From: Chitinivorax sp. B
Lineage (GTDB): Bacteria; Pseudomonadota; Gammaproteobacteria; Burkholderiales; SCOH01
Length of the DNA stretch: 64,000 nt
Direction: 5' to 3'
NCBI RefSeq assembly: GCF_005503445.1
Contig: NZ_SCOH01000015.1
Coordinates: forward strand, 54,202-118,201
Shown: positions 28,515 to 38,074 of the stretch, piece after piece
How positions within the stretch are numbered: the stretch's first letter is position 1
Layout: every line of letters begins with the position of its first letter
Translations under genes and position numbers: made by a program
The notes under the pieces: generated by a model
The model's database searches: none
Seen by the model: the letters and a program-made list of their open reading frames with translations, nothing else
Told to the model about the DNA's origin: nothing

Positions 28515-29115
28515 TTGAGACGAGCTGATCTGTTGGTCATCATCCAAGGTTCGAGTGTTATCGAGCCACTACAGATAGGGTGTAGTGCTGCAGTCGCTCG
28601 TGACCGGTACCTGACACGATTGCCAGATGGCAGGGTAATTGAAATCGCCGGGGAGCATGAAGATTATTATGGCCCGGACTTTTGTATCTACAGCGACGTG
28701 GTTGTACATCAGGGTGATGGACAATTCACATTGTATGCTTATCCTGAAGTCGTCTTCCCGCCAACAGATTTTCATTCAGCTACGTTGGTAGGCGACCATA
28801 TCTATATTATCGGCAACCTTGGATATCCTCATTTGCGTCGACTTGGTGATACCCGGTCTATCGTTTGCATTGCCATACCTTTGAGATCGAGTGTATTGAG
28901 ACCCACGGCGTATTTCCTGGATGGATATCAATCAATGGCCATGATGCCCGATATCTCCCTGAAATCCATGCCATCGAGATTGCGGGGACATGTGTTACCG
29001 TTTGATCGACGGCAATGCGGAATATCAGGACAATATGGGCGTTTTTCGGCTGGATCTGTACACCGGCTGTTGGTCGGGTGCAAGCGGAGTCTGTCCGGTT
29101 TGGCATAACAATTAG
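28515..29115 (+). pseudogene. Kelch-like protein pseudogene with two frameshifts
   Basis: The first frame gives DGRVIEIAGEHEDYYGPDFC, DVVVHQGDGQFTLYAYPEVV and FHSATLVGDHIYIIGNLGYP, a kelch-like repeat layout. It then loses sense after about 28856. The next frame continues it as VYRLHCHTFEIECIETHGVF, PGWISINGHDARYLPEIHAI and EIAGTCVTV up to a TGA near 28999-29001. A third frame resumes as LIDGNAEYQDNMGVFRLDLY and ends with VWHNN at 29115. Two indels therefore broke one gene. The N-terminus also looks truncated next to the MITE-like element. The family's biological role is not known to me. Confidence 0.7.
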
Positions 29116-29205
29116 TCGACGTCTCGGAATGCATGCGGCTTGACTGCAACCCGGTCAGGGCACGTTGTCACAGGCACCGCCAGCCGGTGCCTGTTGTTTT
29201 CTTGA

Positions 29206-30270
<1,065 letters not shown>

Positions 30271-30302
30271 TGGTGTAGTCTGTTCTGGTGGTATCAATAA
30301 GA

Positions 30303-30327
30303 AACGGGGCTTGCCCCGTTTTTATTT
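30303..30327 (+). terminator. Rho-independent terminator after the deaminase gene
   Basis: AACGGGGC-TT-GCCCCGTT followed by TTTATTT forms a strong GC stem with a T-rich tail, 33 bases past the deaminase stop. It also abuts the end of the convergent P450 gene and could serve both directions. Confidence 0.85.
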
Positions 30328-31574
30328 CAAGTTGATGAACGTTGCAGTAACCGAACCTTGGCTGACTTTGGGCGTAATGAGAACCAGCCTTGTGGTTCCA
30401 GCCGGTCCAGTGGCTGGATATCCCAATGACTGAGCAGATAAGCCAGCGTCGGGTAGAGGTCGGCCATTGCCATGGCTGTGCCGGGACAAGCTCTGTCGCC
30501 CAGTCCGAACGGGAAGAAAGCGCCTTTGGGTGCACGGGCATCAGTTTGGCCGCGGTTCGGACGAAACTGGTCGGCATTTTCAAACCAGCGCTCATCGCGC
30601 TGGGTTACCCAGGCGGAGATCATCACCAGATCACCTTTTTTCAGCGATTGGCCAAGGATCTCGGCTGGAGCGGTTAGCTGGCGCGGGGTCAGGCCATAGG
30701 CTGGCGGGTAGAGTCGCAGCGATTCATCAACAGCGGCGCGTAAGTACGTCAACGGGCCGATTTCCTTCAAGGTGCTGGCCTGAATCCAGTTGATCGCATT
30801 GATTTCATCACGTACCTCGGCCAGGATGGATGGGTACTGGTTCAGCAGCAACCAGCTCCAGGTCAGGGTTACGCCAGTAGATTGATGTCCGGCAAGTAGC
30901 AATGTACCGAGTTCATCGCGATGTGGGGCCAGGCCCAGTGGTGAGGTGGCGGCAATCTCATCCAGGGTGTCGTGAATCTGTCGCAGTGCCCAGCGCTTGA
31001 GTGGACAAAGTCTGCTGGGGAACCAGTGCCCAAGCGGGATGCCGGTCGATGTTTCCAGCAGTCCAACGCGGGACAGAATCTTGACTGCCTTGGCCAGACG
31101 ATAGGCATGTGGCGACAGGTCAACCTGGAACAACACATGCCCGGACAGGGTCAGGCATAGGGCTGCCAGCTCCAGATTCAGATCGATCACCTGGCCATGC
31201 TGCCAGCGCTGGCCCCATTGTTCGGCCAGTTCCCATACTTCATGCAAGGGTGCCGGGTTGAGCAAGGGGCGGATTGTTTGCCGCCCGCTGCGTGCCACGT
31301 CACCCTCCTTGACGAAGAAGCTGCGGCCATTCCATTGCTGCATCATGCACAGGCTGGGCTGCCAGCGTTTCAGATGGCTGCGATGGTCGATCAGTAAGCT
31401 GCGTACCCCATCGGGGTGAAATACACACCAGACACGTTGGATGCCAATCCGCATCAGTGCAATATCCGGAAACTGTTCATGCACACTGTCCAGCCAGGCT
31501 AATGGGTCCTTCTGAATGGCGGTCCAGTGTTTGATGCCGAAATGCTGGCAGGGTAGGGTGGGGATGGCGGTCAT
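30327..31574 (-). CDS. Cytochrome P450
   Basis: A 415-residue soluble P450 monooxygenase. The haem-cysteine loop is FPFGLGDRACPG, the ExxR motif is in VDESLRLYPPAYG, and the I-helix oxygen-binding motif is LLLAGHQSTGVTLTW. There is no N-terminal membrane anchor. The substrate and redox partners are unknown, and no ferredoxin or reductase gene is nearby. It is divergent from catalase with 155 bases between the two start codons, so the genes may share regulation. Confidence 0.95.
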   Translation of the reverse strand: MTAIPTLPCQHFGIKHWTAIQKDPLAWLDSVHEQFPDIALMRIGIQRVWCVFHPDGVRSLLIDHRSHLKRWQPSLCMMQQWNGRSFFVKEGDVARSGRQTIRPLLNPAPLHEVWELAEQWGQRWQHGQVIDLNLELAALCLTLSGHVLFQVDLSPHAYRLAKAVKILSRVGLLETSTGIPLGHWFPSRLCPLKRWALRQIHDTLDEIAATSPLGLAPHRDELGTLLLAGHQSTGVTLTWSWLLLNQYPSILAEVRDEINAINWIQASTLKEIGPLTYLRAAVDESLRLYPPAYGLTPRQLTAPAEILGQSLKKGDLVMISAWVTQRDERWFENADQFRPNRGQTDARAPKGAFFPFGLGDRACPGTAMAMADLYPTLAYLLSHWDIQPLDRLEPQGWFSLRPKSAKVRLLQRSST

Positions 31575-31582
31575 GGTTATTT

Positions 31583-31597
31583 ATAGTAAAAAACTAT
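31583..31597. promoter_or_regulatory. Possible OxyR-type half-site between P450 and catalase
   Basis: ATAG-TAAAAAA-CTAT fits the outline of an ATAG-N7-CTAT OxyR half-box, 133 bases before the catalase ATG and 9 bases upstream of the P450 start codon. A second half-site is not convincing. Confidence 0.3.
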
Positions 31598-31729
31598 CAA
31601 AAAATAAAAATAATTAGATTTGATTAATTGTCGTGTGCGGTTTAAGCTGCAAATCATCAGTCAGGTGCTATCACGGTATAGCCATCCTACGTTTCTTGAT
31701 ACATGCCTTTACCAAGAAAGGAAATTGCC

Positions 31730-33184
31730 ATGAGTGACAACAAGAAGTTGACCACTGCTGCAGGATGCCCGGTTGTCGACAATCAGAACGTCATCACCGC
31801 TGGCCCGCGTGGCCCGCAGCTACTGCAGGATGTCTGGTTCCTGGAGAAGCTGGCCCATTTCAACCGTGAGGTGATCCCCGAACGTCGCATGCATGCCAAA
31901 GGATCGGGCGCATATGGCTTTTTCACCGTGACGCACGATATCACCCAATTTACCCGAGCCAAGATTTTCTCGCAGATCGGGAAACGCACCGAGCTGTTTG
32001 CGCGCTTTACAACTGTGGCGGGCGAACGGGGGGCGGCCGATGCCGAGCGGGATATTCGTGGTTTCGCACTTAAATTCTATACCGAAGAAGGCAACTGGGA
32101 TCTGGTCGGCAACAACACACCTGTGTTTTTCCTGCGTGATCCGTTGAAATTTCCGGACTTGAACCATGCAGTCAAGCGTGACCCGCGCACCAATATGCGT
32201 AGTGCAAAGAACAATTGGGATTTCTGGACATCGTTGCCGGAAGCCTTGCATCAGATCACCATCGTGATGTCCGATCGAGGGATTCCGGCAACTTATCGCC
32301 ATATGCATGGCTTTGGGTCGCATACCTTCAGTTTCATCAATGCCGAGAATGAGCGTTTCTGGGTGAAATTCCATTTCAAGTCGCAGCAAGGTATCAAGAA
32401 CCTGAGCGATGCCGAGGCCGAAGCGCTGATCGGCAAGGATCGGGAAAGTCATCAGCGCGATTTGCTGGAATCGATCGAGAGCGGTGATTTTCCAAAATGG
32501 ACACTGTATGTGCAGATCATGTCGGAGAAAGATGCCGATAACGTGCCCTACAACCCATTCGATCTGACCAAGATCTGGCCACATAAGGACTATCCGCTGA
32601 TCGAAGTTGGGGTGATGGAGTTGAACCGCAACCCGGTCAATTTTCATGCCGAAGTGGAGCAATCGGCCTTCAATCCGGCCAATGTGGTACCCGGGATCGG
32701 CTTTTCACCAGACAAGATGCTGCAGGGCCGCCTGTTTGCCTATGCTGATGCACAGCGCTATCGGCTGGGCGTGAATCATCACCTGATACCGGTGAACGCA
32801 CCGCGTTGTCCGGTACACAGCTATCACCGCGATGGCGCAATGCGAGTGGACGACAACTTTGGTGGCACACTGGGTTATGAGCCGAATTACCAAGGTGAAT
32901 GGGCACAGCAGCCAGACTACGCCGAACCACCACTGCCGATTACGGGGGCAGCAGCGCACTGGGATCACCGAGTGGATGATGATTATTACTCCCAGCCCGG
33001 CGCCTTGTTCCGTTTGATGACCCCTGCTCAACAGCAAGTGTTGTTCGAAAATACGGCGCGTTCTTTGGGGGAGGCACCACGTGCCATCCAGATCCGTCAT
33101 ATCACCAATTGCATGAAGGCAGACCCGGGATACGGTAAAGGGATTGCTAAGGCGCTGGGTATCTCAGAAGACGAATTGTCCTGA
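31730..33184 (+). CDS. katA: Catalase (monofunctional haem, small-subunit)
   Basis: A 484-residue haem catalase that converts hydrogen peroxide to water and oxygen. The distal histidine is in [14 protein letters not shown], the distal asparagine in VGNNTPVFF, and the proximal haem tyrosine in [15 protein letters not shown]. The length fits clade 3 small-subunit enzymes. ATG 31730 has the ribosome-binding site GAAAGGAAA; the upstream in-frame ATG at 31703 is too far from a site. With Dps and a P450 nearby it forms an oxidative-stress group. Confidence 0.96.
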   Translation: MSDNKKLTTAAGCPVVDNQNVITAGPRGPQLLQDVWFLEKLAHFNREVIPERRMHAKGSGAYGFFTVTHDITQFTRAKIFSQIGKRTELFARFTTVAGERGAADAERDIRGFALKFYTEEGNWDLVGNNTPVFFLRDPLKFPDLNHAVKRDPRTNMRSAKNNWDFWTSLPEALHQITIVMSDRGIPATYRHMHGFGSHTFSFINAENERFWVKFHFKSQQGIKNLSDAEAEALIGKDRESHQRDLLESIESGDFPKWTLYVQIMSEKDADNVPYNPFDLTKIWPHKDYPLIEVGVMELNRNPVNFHAEVEQSAFNPANVVPGIGFSPDKMLQGRLFAYADAQRYRLGVNHHLIPVNAPRCPVHSYHRDGAMRVDDNFGGTLGYEPNYQGEWAQQPDYAEPPLPITGAAAHWDHRVDDDYYSQPGALFRLMTPAQQQVLFENTARSLGEAPRAIQIRHITNCMKADPGYGKGIAKALGISEDELS

Positions 33185-33247
33185 ACGATCGGCCAGCCGG
33201 CAGGGTATCGACCCTATTGGTTGGTCTGTTACAAAGTGAGGTCCACT

Positions 33248-33364
33248 ATGCATACCGACAACCTCAGATTATATGCCTTGCCACATCATGGGTGGCGCTA
33301 CCTAGTCGGCTTTGCCATTATCTTGCTGGGTGCAGCACACATGATGGCCGATTTGGCCAGCTGA
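33248..33364 (+). CDS. Predicted 38-residue single-span membrane protein
   Basis: This small frame between catalase and dps reads MHTDNLRLYALPHHGWRYLV followed by GFAIILLGAAHMMADLAS and a stop. It has a good ribosome-binding site (AAGTGAGG, six bases before ATG) and one likely membrane helix at the C-terminus. No family is recognised. Its coding nature is supported only by the site, the composition and the location. Confidence 0.4.
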   Translation: MHTDNLRLYALPHHGWRYLVGFAIILLGAAHMMADLAS

Positions 33365-33512
33365 TTCGCAAGCACGGCACTTTTTCTGACTGTCGATGGT
33401 TACATCGGCAGTTTCTCGCCAGGGTGGCGGCCAGCCCGAGTTGGCTTGGCTACCTTGCGTGAGCGGTTTCATCGAAACATCCAGCATGCTTCCCATTCAC
33501 CGGAGACCTATC

Positions 33513-33983
33513 ATGGATATCAATCTTGGCATTCCCGAAGCACAACGCAAGCAGATTGCCGATGGCTTGTCGCGCCTGTTGGCCGACACCTATACGTTGT
33601 ACCTGCAGACTCACAATTTTCACTGGAATGTGACAGGGCCGATGTTTCAAACCCTGCATCTGATGTTTGAAGCACAATATAACGAGCTGGCCCTTGCAGT
33701 GGATGCCATTGCCGAACGGATCCGGGCATTGGGTGTGCCTGCACCGGGTACCTATGCCGCCTATGCCCGTCTGACGTCGATCAAAGAGGTGGAGGGGGTG
33801 CCCAAGGCCAAAGAGATGATCACTTTGCTGGTGGCGGGTAACGAAGCGGTGGTACGTACTGCACGCAGCATTTTTGCGGTGGTGGATGAAGCCAGCGATG
33901 AAGCCACGGCCGATCTGCTGACCCAGCGTTTGAATCTGCATGAGAAGAATGCATGGATGCTACGTAGTCTGCTGGAAGAGTAA
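33513..33983 (+). CDS. dps: Dps-family DNA-binding ferritin-like protein
   Basis: A 156-residue Dps mini-ferritin that stores iron, consumes peroxide at ferroxidase sites and protects DNA. The ferroxidase signature is [20 protein letters not shown] followed by [23 protein letters not shown] 33513 is chosen because the family starts at the helix [13 protein letters not shown]; a longer in-frame start at 33396 adds unrelated sequence. It lies about 330 bases downstream of catalase and probably has its own promoter. Confidence 0.95.
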   Translation: MDINLGIPEAQRKQIADGLSRLLADTYTLYLQTHNFHWNVTGPMFQTLHLMFEAQYNELALAVDAIAERIRALGVPAPGTYAAYARLTSIKEVEGVPKAKEMITLLVAGNEAVVRTARSIFAVVDEASDEATADLLTQRLNLHEKNAWMLRSLLEE

Positions 33984-34112
33984 GAAGGTGACAATGGTGC
34001 CATGGCTGGGTCAAGGCTGGTCATGGTGCTGTTTCGCCATGATCAACGAAGTTGTGCTGTAGTCACTGCTTGGAGAGCGGATATGGTTTGGCAGAATAGC
34101 CAGAAGTGTTGC

Positions 34113-34199
34113 TGGTGCGCCGGAGAGGACTCGAACCTCCACAGCCTTGCGGCCGACAGGACCTAAACCTGTTGTGTCTACCAATTTCACCACCGGCGC
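34113..34199 (-). tRNA. tRNA-Leu, anticodon UAG
   Basis: The minus strand folds into a long-variable-arm tRNA. The acceptor stem GCGCCGG pairs with CCGGCGC, followed by discriminator A and an encoded CCA. The anticodon arm ACAGG-TTTAGGT-CCTGT gives the anticodon TAG, the T arm carries GTTCGAGTC, and the variable arm is CGGCCGCAAGGCTGT-like. It reads CUA/CUG-type leucine codons. Confidence 0.95.
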
Positions 34200-34368
34200 A
34201 AATGGGGTGAAGCAAGCGAGGCGGGACTATAACAAAGACCTGCCAGCTTGTCGAGCCCATTCATGTTGGTTTTGTGGTTGTATGAGAACGTATTTCGCCA
34301 TTTCATGTACAACTGTCTGCCAGATCAAGGTGCTATGTCATCTACACTCGGCTGCTCACGGGCAGGTT

Positions 34369-35166
34369 TCAGGCTTTGGGTACTGCCTGACAAGGATCAG
34401 GGCGAGCGTGGGTGGGTAGATGGATAACGCGATCGTATGAAGTCATGTCTGCTTGACTGGTTTCGATGAAACCAATCGATTGGAAATCCTGCCGAGTCAT
34501 TTTCAACCAACGTGGCACACCGATACCTCGTTGTACATGGCCGTTACCCGCCAATAATACCGCTCCCTGCGATGCATGCTCACTTAACAGCTTGGCCATC
34601 CAGACATCTCTGGCAACCTGCGCATCCACCATCTTTCTGGCAACTGTGACAGGTAGGGCATTGCAGTGCCCCTGCATGATGGCTTGTTGCTGTTGTTCAA
34701 CAAGATCAGAAGCCAGTGGTACATCCAGCTGATAGTGTTGGCGAGTGGAGGCGTCCAGTGCAGCGGCGAAACCATCACGCATGATTCGGCCGGCATCGTT
34801 GCGGGATACGTTGGCTGCCAGAATGGGCAGGTGGTATTGCAGCGCCATTGCAATCACCGGCTTGTAGTAAGGCCATTCCCAGCGGGTACTGCCGGCCGCC
34901 TGAATTACACAGTCTGCGTCACCACATTGTTGCATCGCCTGATCTAACTGCGGTTGTCGTTCGCGGTCGAATTGTTCCATGACCAGCACAGGGCGCCAAC
35001 CGGCGTTGATGTACTGCATCAGTAACGATAGTCGTTCCTGATGCCCTTGTGGATGGTCGTGAACTTCGCCAAGCAACACGATGGATGCGGGCGGTGAGAG
35101 CGGGATATGTTGGCAGCCAGCTAAGGTTAACAGACTGGCCAGCCCGATCATGAGCGGTTTAAGCAT
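34369..35166 (-). CDS. ChaN-family haem-binding lipoprotein
   Basis: A 265-residue ChaN/DUF399 protein anchored by a lipobox (LLTLAGC, cysteine near residue 18). Family features are LLGEVHDHPQGHQERLSLL with the haem-ligand-type histidines, EQFDRERQPQLDQ, and the closing LLAGNGHVQRG. Campylobacter ChaN is an iron-regulated outer membrane lipoprotein that binds haem. It starts inside the end of the VOC gene (8-base overlap), so the two are coupled. A Fur-like box lies before this operon. The longer start at 35229 is rejected because it would hide the lipoprotein signal. Confidence 0.9.
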   Translation of the reverse strand: MLKPLMIGLASLLTLAGCQHIPLSPPASIVLLGEVHDHPQGHQERLSLLMQYINAGWRPVLVMEQFDRERQPQLDQAMQQCGDADCVIQAAGSTRWEWPYYKPVIAMALQYHLPILAANVSRNDAGRIMRDGFAAALDASTRQHYQLDVPLASDLVEQQQQAIMQGHCNALPVTVARKMVDAQVARDVWMAKLLSEHASQGAVLLAGNGHVQRGIGVPRWLKMTRQDFQSIGFIETSQADMTSYDRVIHLPTHARPDPCQAVPKA

Positions 35167-35560
35167 AAGATGGCAGGGTGTGATGTGAATGATGGGTCGG
35201 TACATTTTCTGCGATACGCCACAACACACCCGAAGGGTCGATCAGCACAAAATCCCGCATGCCCCAAGGGCGAAGTTCCACCGGCGTCAGCCTGACCGGT
35301 GGTTGGACGCCGCCGCTGCGTAGCACATGGGTATGCCAAGCGTCGACATCATCGACCAGCAAATGCATCATCAGATTGTGGGCACACGCTTCGACATAAT
35401 AATCCTGTAACAGAAAACTGCACTGGCTATGGTGCAGGAAAGCTACGTCGTCCTGAATGGAGGCAACATTGAAGCCCAGCGCGCGATAAAAAGCCAGTGA
35501 CTGCGTGAAATCCCTGGCGGGGATAAAAGCTTTGATCTCGATGGTATGGGGCGTTGACAT
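35159..35560 (-). CDS. Glyoxalase/bleomycin-resistance (VOC) family protein
   Basis: A 133-residue VOC-fold protein with the strand-helix FIPARDFTQSLAFYRALGF, an inner strand with SFLLQDYYVEA, and a second module with LLVDDVDAWHTHVLRSGG and FVLIDPSGVLWRI. Metal-ligand positions are partly hydrophobic, so its catalytic ability is unclear. ATG 35560 gives the usual family length. It is the first gene of a two-gene operon with ChaN, behind a Fur-like box. It could bind a small ligand related to iron or haem stress (inference). Confidence 0.85.
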   Translation of the reverse strand: MSTPHTIEIKAFIPARDFTQSLAFYRALGFNVASIQDDVAFLHHSQCSFLLQDYYVEACAHNLMMHLLVDDVDAWHTHVLRSGGVQPPVRLTPVELRPWGMRDFVLIDPSGVLWRIAENVPTHHSHHTLPSYA

Positions 35561-35613
35561 GACTGGACACCCGTTTGATGGGATGCATGTCACTGTATCA
35601 TTGATCGTTATAT

Positions 35614-35630
35614 TTGAGAATAATTCTCAA
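35614..35630. promoter_or_regulatory. Fur-type operator before the VOC-ChaN operon
   Basis: TTGAGAAT-A-ATTCTCAA is a perfect 8-1-8 palindrome. Its core TGAGAATAATTCTCA matches the 7-1-7 Fur model (TGATAATNATTATCA) at all but two symmetric positions. It lies about 55-70 bases before the VOC start, where a repressor would cover the promoter. Confidence 0.7.
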
Positions 35631-35748
35631 TAGTTTTGTGGTGTGTATGGCTGGGTAGGTGCTGATCACATGGCCCAACCAACACTGGGTCGAAACTCAA
35701 GCCTGACCGGATTCAGCCCATTGTTTTCCGTGTGAAGGGGGCAATCGG

Positions 35749-36585
35749 TCAAAAGAATTCATCCAGCAGGCGATAGAATGCTGCGCGATTCGGATCAAGC
35801 TGCATGCCATAGTGGTCAAGGAAAGGGTCAATCCATTGCTCGCCCAGTTCTTCCGCAATATCGCGGACTGCCAGCGCCAGATCCTGATGCCGATCAGCAA
35901 CACCCAGTCGGCCGCAATCGATGAACCCGGTAAAACCACTGGAATCGACCATCAGATTTGGCATGCAGGCATCACCATGCGTGACGACCCAGTCTTCAAT
36001 GGATGGCTTCAATGTATGCAATTGCTGATAAAGTGCCTCAGGCGACTGCCCCTGATTCGAATCGTCCAGATCATCATGATCAACCAACCCTGCCATCATG
36101 CGTGCCAGTGCACGTTCAATGCGAATCGTTGCCTGATGGTCAAACGGGCAACTGGCTATATCAAGTTGATGCAGCTTGCGCAGCGCTGCGGCCATGATGG
36201 CGACGGTGTTGGCTGGTGTCAGTTGTGTAGAAAACAGATCAGTCCCTGGGACTGCACTTAGCAGCAGCCAGTCTTGGCCCGATTCATGTACTTCGCTGAG
36301 TACCTGGGCACACGTAATACCTGTTGTGTTCAACCAGCGCAGACGTGCCGCTTCATCGCGTAGTTCGCTGAGTGGTCCGGCAGGCTCGGTTTTGACGAAC
36401 AGAATGGCGTTGTTGGGCGATGTCAGCCGAAATACCGCAGCATCTGAACAACCAACGGTCTGTCTTGTCCATGTATAACCATCTAGCTGGCTACACCATA
36501 CACTCGGTGGAGTGAAAGGCTCGGTGTCCATATCAAGCTTATGCAAGCGCTGAGGTTGATCAATCTCATTCATGAAGGTGCTCAT
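35749..36585 (-). CDS. Aminoglycoside 3'-phosphotransferase, APH(3') family
   Basis: A kinase with about 278 residues from this start. The catalytic loop [14 protein letters not shown], the metal site [20 protein letters not shown] and the C-terminal RDIAEELG...FYRLLDEFF are diagnostic of APH(3') enzymes such as APH(3')-II. It would inactivate kanamycin and neomycin by phosphorylating the 3'-hydroxyl. The start is uncertain: ATGs at 36585, 36573 and 36531 are all possible, and the last gives the usual 260-265 residues. There is no mobile-element flank, so it seems intrinsic. Confidence 0.88.
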   Translation of the reverse strand: MSTFMNEIDQPQRLHKLDMDTEPFTPPSVWCSQLDGYTWTRQTVGCSDAAVFRLTSPNNAILFVKTEPAGPLSELRDEAARLRWLNTTGITCAQVLSEVHESGQDWLLLSAVPGTDLFSTQLTPANTVAIMAAALRKLHQLDIASCPFDHQATIRIERALARMMAGLVDHDDLDDSNQGQSPEALYQQLHTLKPSIEDWVVTHGDACMPNLMVDSSGFTGFIDCGRLGVADRHQDLALAVRDIAEELGEQWIDPFLDHYGMQLDPNRAAFYRLLDEFF

Positions 36586-36696
36586 CAATATGCTGTCCCG
36601 ACAGGTCATTGGTGAACTGCGGCTTAAATGTGACGACATCCTATCAACTGAGATGAGGTGTATCCAGGTGAATCAGTGATAGGGGCGGGTTGCCAG

Positions 36697-36729
36697 AAAA
36701 AAAACGGAGGGCCATGGCCTAGCCCTCCG
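36697..36729 (-). terminator. Rho-independent terminator after the porin gene
   Basis: Read on the minus strand, CGGAGGGC and GCCCTCCG pair around a 9-base loop and are followed by eight T residues (36697-36704). It ends the porin transcript and probably the whole nag cluster. Confidence 0.85.
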
Positions 36730-36805
36730 CGCAACTCACCGGAGACCGGCGAGGGTGACACTGGTGCAGTCAGCAGCGATTGCTGACCGAAGCATGCGTT
36801 GATGA

Positions 36806-37858
36806 TCAGAAATAATATTCCAGGCCCAGCAGGACGCGGGATTTGTTCCACCAGCCAGTTTCCTTGATATCGTGATTCTTCACATAGCGACCGAATACGA
36901 CCAGTGAGGGATCAAGGAAAGTCAATGCCTGTACGGCGGTCAGCGAGCCACCGTTGTCGGTAACCGGGCCTTTCAGATCATCGTTCTTGGCATGGGTGAC
37001 TTTAAATACCCAGTCTTCCATCTTGTAGACGGCAGCCAATTGATAGGTATTACGGGTGTAATCACCCTTGGTAGCGGTACCTAGGTCGGAGCGCAGCTCG
37101 GATTCGCCACGCATCCATACACCGTAGGCAGACAGCCCACCAACAATCGGGGTTTCGAAGCCCACTAGGTAGTTGGTGCTGTCGGAGACGGAGCTGCGCT
37201 TACGGCTGGATTCAAAGCCCGCATGCAGGGTCACCGGGCCCAGTGCCAGGTGGCCCATGCCGCTGACAACGGATGAATTGCGTACTTCGAAGTCATTCCA
37301 GACGTTGTCCTTTTGACCTACGGGGATGACGCGGTCACCGCGCCCTACTGAGATCGAGCCGGTGAATGGCCCAAGCTTGGGCGAGTCGTAGCGGACCTGG
37401 TCGGACAGGCGGACAAAGCTGCCACCGCCGGGGACTGTGGTCGCTTCGACAATCGGGCCGACACCCCCATTGGCATAGGGCCAATCCAGCGTTTCACCGA
37501 ACGGTGTGACCAGCCGGCCAACACGTACTTTACCCAGGCTACCCTCAAACCCTGCCCAGGTATCGCGGGTGCCGAACGTACCGGATTCATAGGTGCGGGC
37601 AGTCAGGCCGTTGGGGCCGATAAAGCCGGTTTCGATCTGCCAGATGAACTTGGCGCCACTTTTCAGATCTTTGCTGCCCTTGAAACCGATACGGCTTTCG
37701 TTGAGTACTTCGTTGTTCTTGTGACCATCCGCCCCTTCGGTGGACATCAGACCGAATGCAACAACGCCATAAATATCGACATTCTTGATATCCGCATGGG
37801 CGCTCATCGACAGGCAAGCCGCGGCGACAGATGCGGCGATTAACTTCACGTGACGCAT
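36806..37858 (-). CDS. Outer-membrane porin (Neisseria PorB type)
   Basis: A 350-residue beta-barrel porin with a signal peptide (to SAHA-D). The mature start DIKNVDIYGVVAFGLMS, the SRIGFKGSKDLKSGAKFIWQIE block and the C-terminal LLGLEYYF with terminal phenylalanine are typical of betaproteobacterial trimeric porins. ATG 37858 has AGAGGGAAA upstream. It lies about 215 bases downstream of the sugar-importer ATPase gene on the same strand. It may let chito-oligosaccharides through the outer membrane (inference from context), with a strong terminator after it. Confidence 0.93.
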   Translation of the reverse strand: MRHVKLIAASVAAACLSMSAHADIKNVDIYGVVAFGLMSTEGADGHKNNEVLNESRIGFKGSKDLKSGAKFIWQIETGFIGPNGLTARTYESGTFGTRDTWAGFEGSLGKVRVGRLVTPFGETLDWPYANGGVGPIVEATTVPGGGSFVRLSDQVRYDSPKLGPFTGSISVGRGDRVIPVGQKDNVWNDFEVRNSSVVSGMGHLALGPVTLHAGFESSRKRSSVSDSTNYLVGFETPIVGGLSAYGVWMRGESELRSDLGTATKGDYTRNTYQLAAVYKMEDWVFKVTHAKNDDLKGPVTDNGGSLTAVQALTFLDPSLVVFGRYVKNHDIKETGWWNKSRVLLGLEYYF

Positions 37859-38074
37859 GGTGTTTCCCTCTCTTATTGGTGGTGCTGACAAATGACTCCT
37901 CCATCTGCGGCTTGACGGCGCCGCAACGGGCTGTACCCGAATGCCGTATGGCTACCCTGCTTGGCCAGCTTGCATTTCCAGGGCGTAAGCTGCCCCGTTG
38001 GGTCGGTTGACCCAACCTGGTACTGGTCTTGGGGTGGACTTGCTAAATGATCTGCAGTGGTGAGATGGCCCCCT

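Noticed and set aside
31820..32662. A 280-residue minus-strand frame
   Set aside because: It is antisense to catalase, which has all its active-site motifs.
34011..34260. Small protein frames over the tRNA
   Set aside because: They overlap the tRNA-Leu gene; the RNA folds correctly with an encoded CCA.
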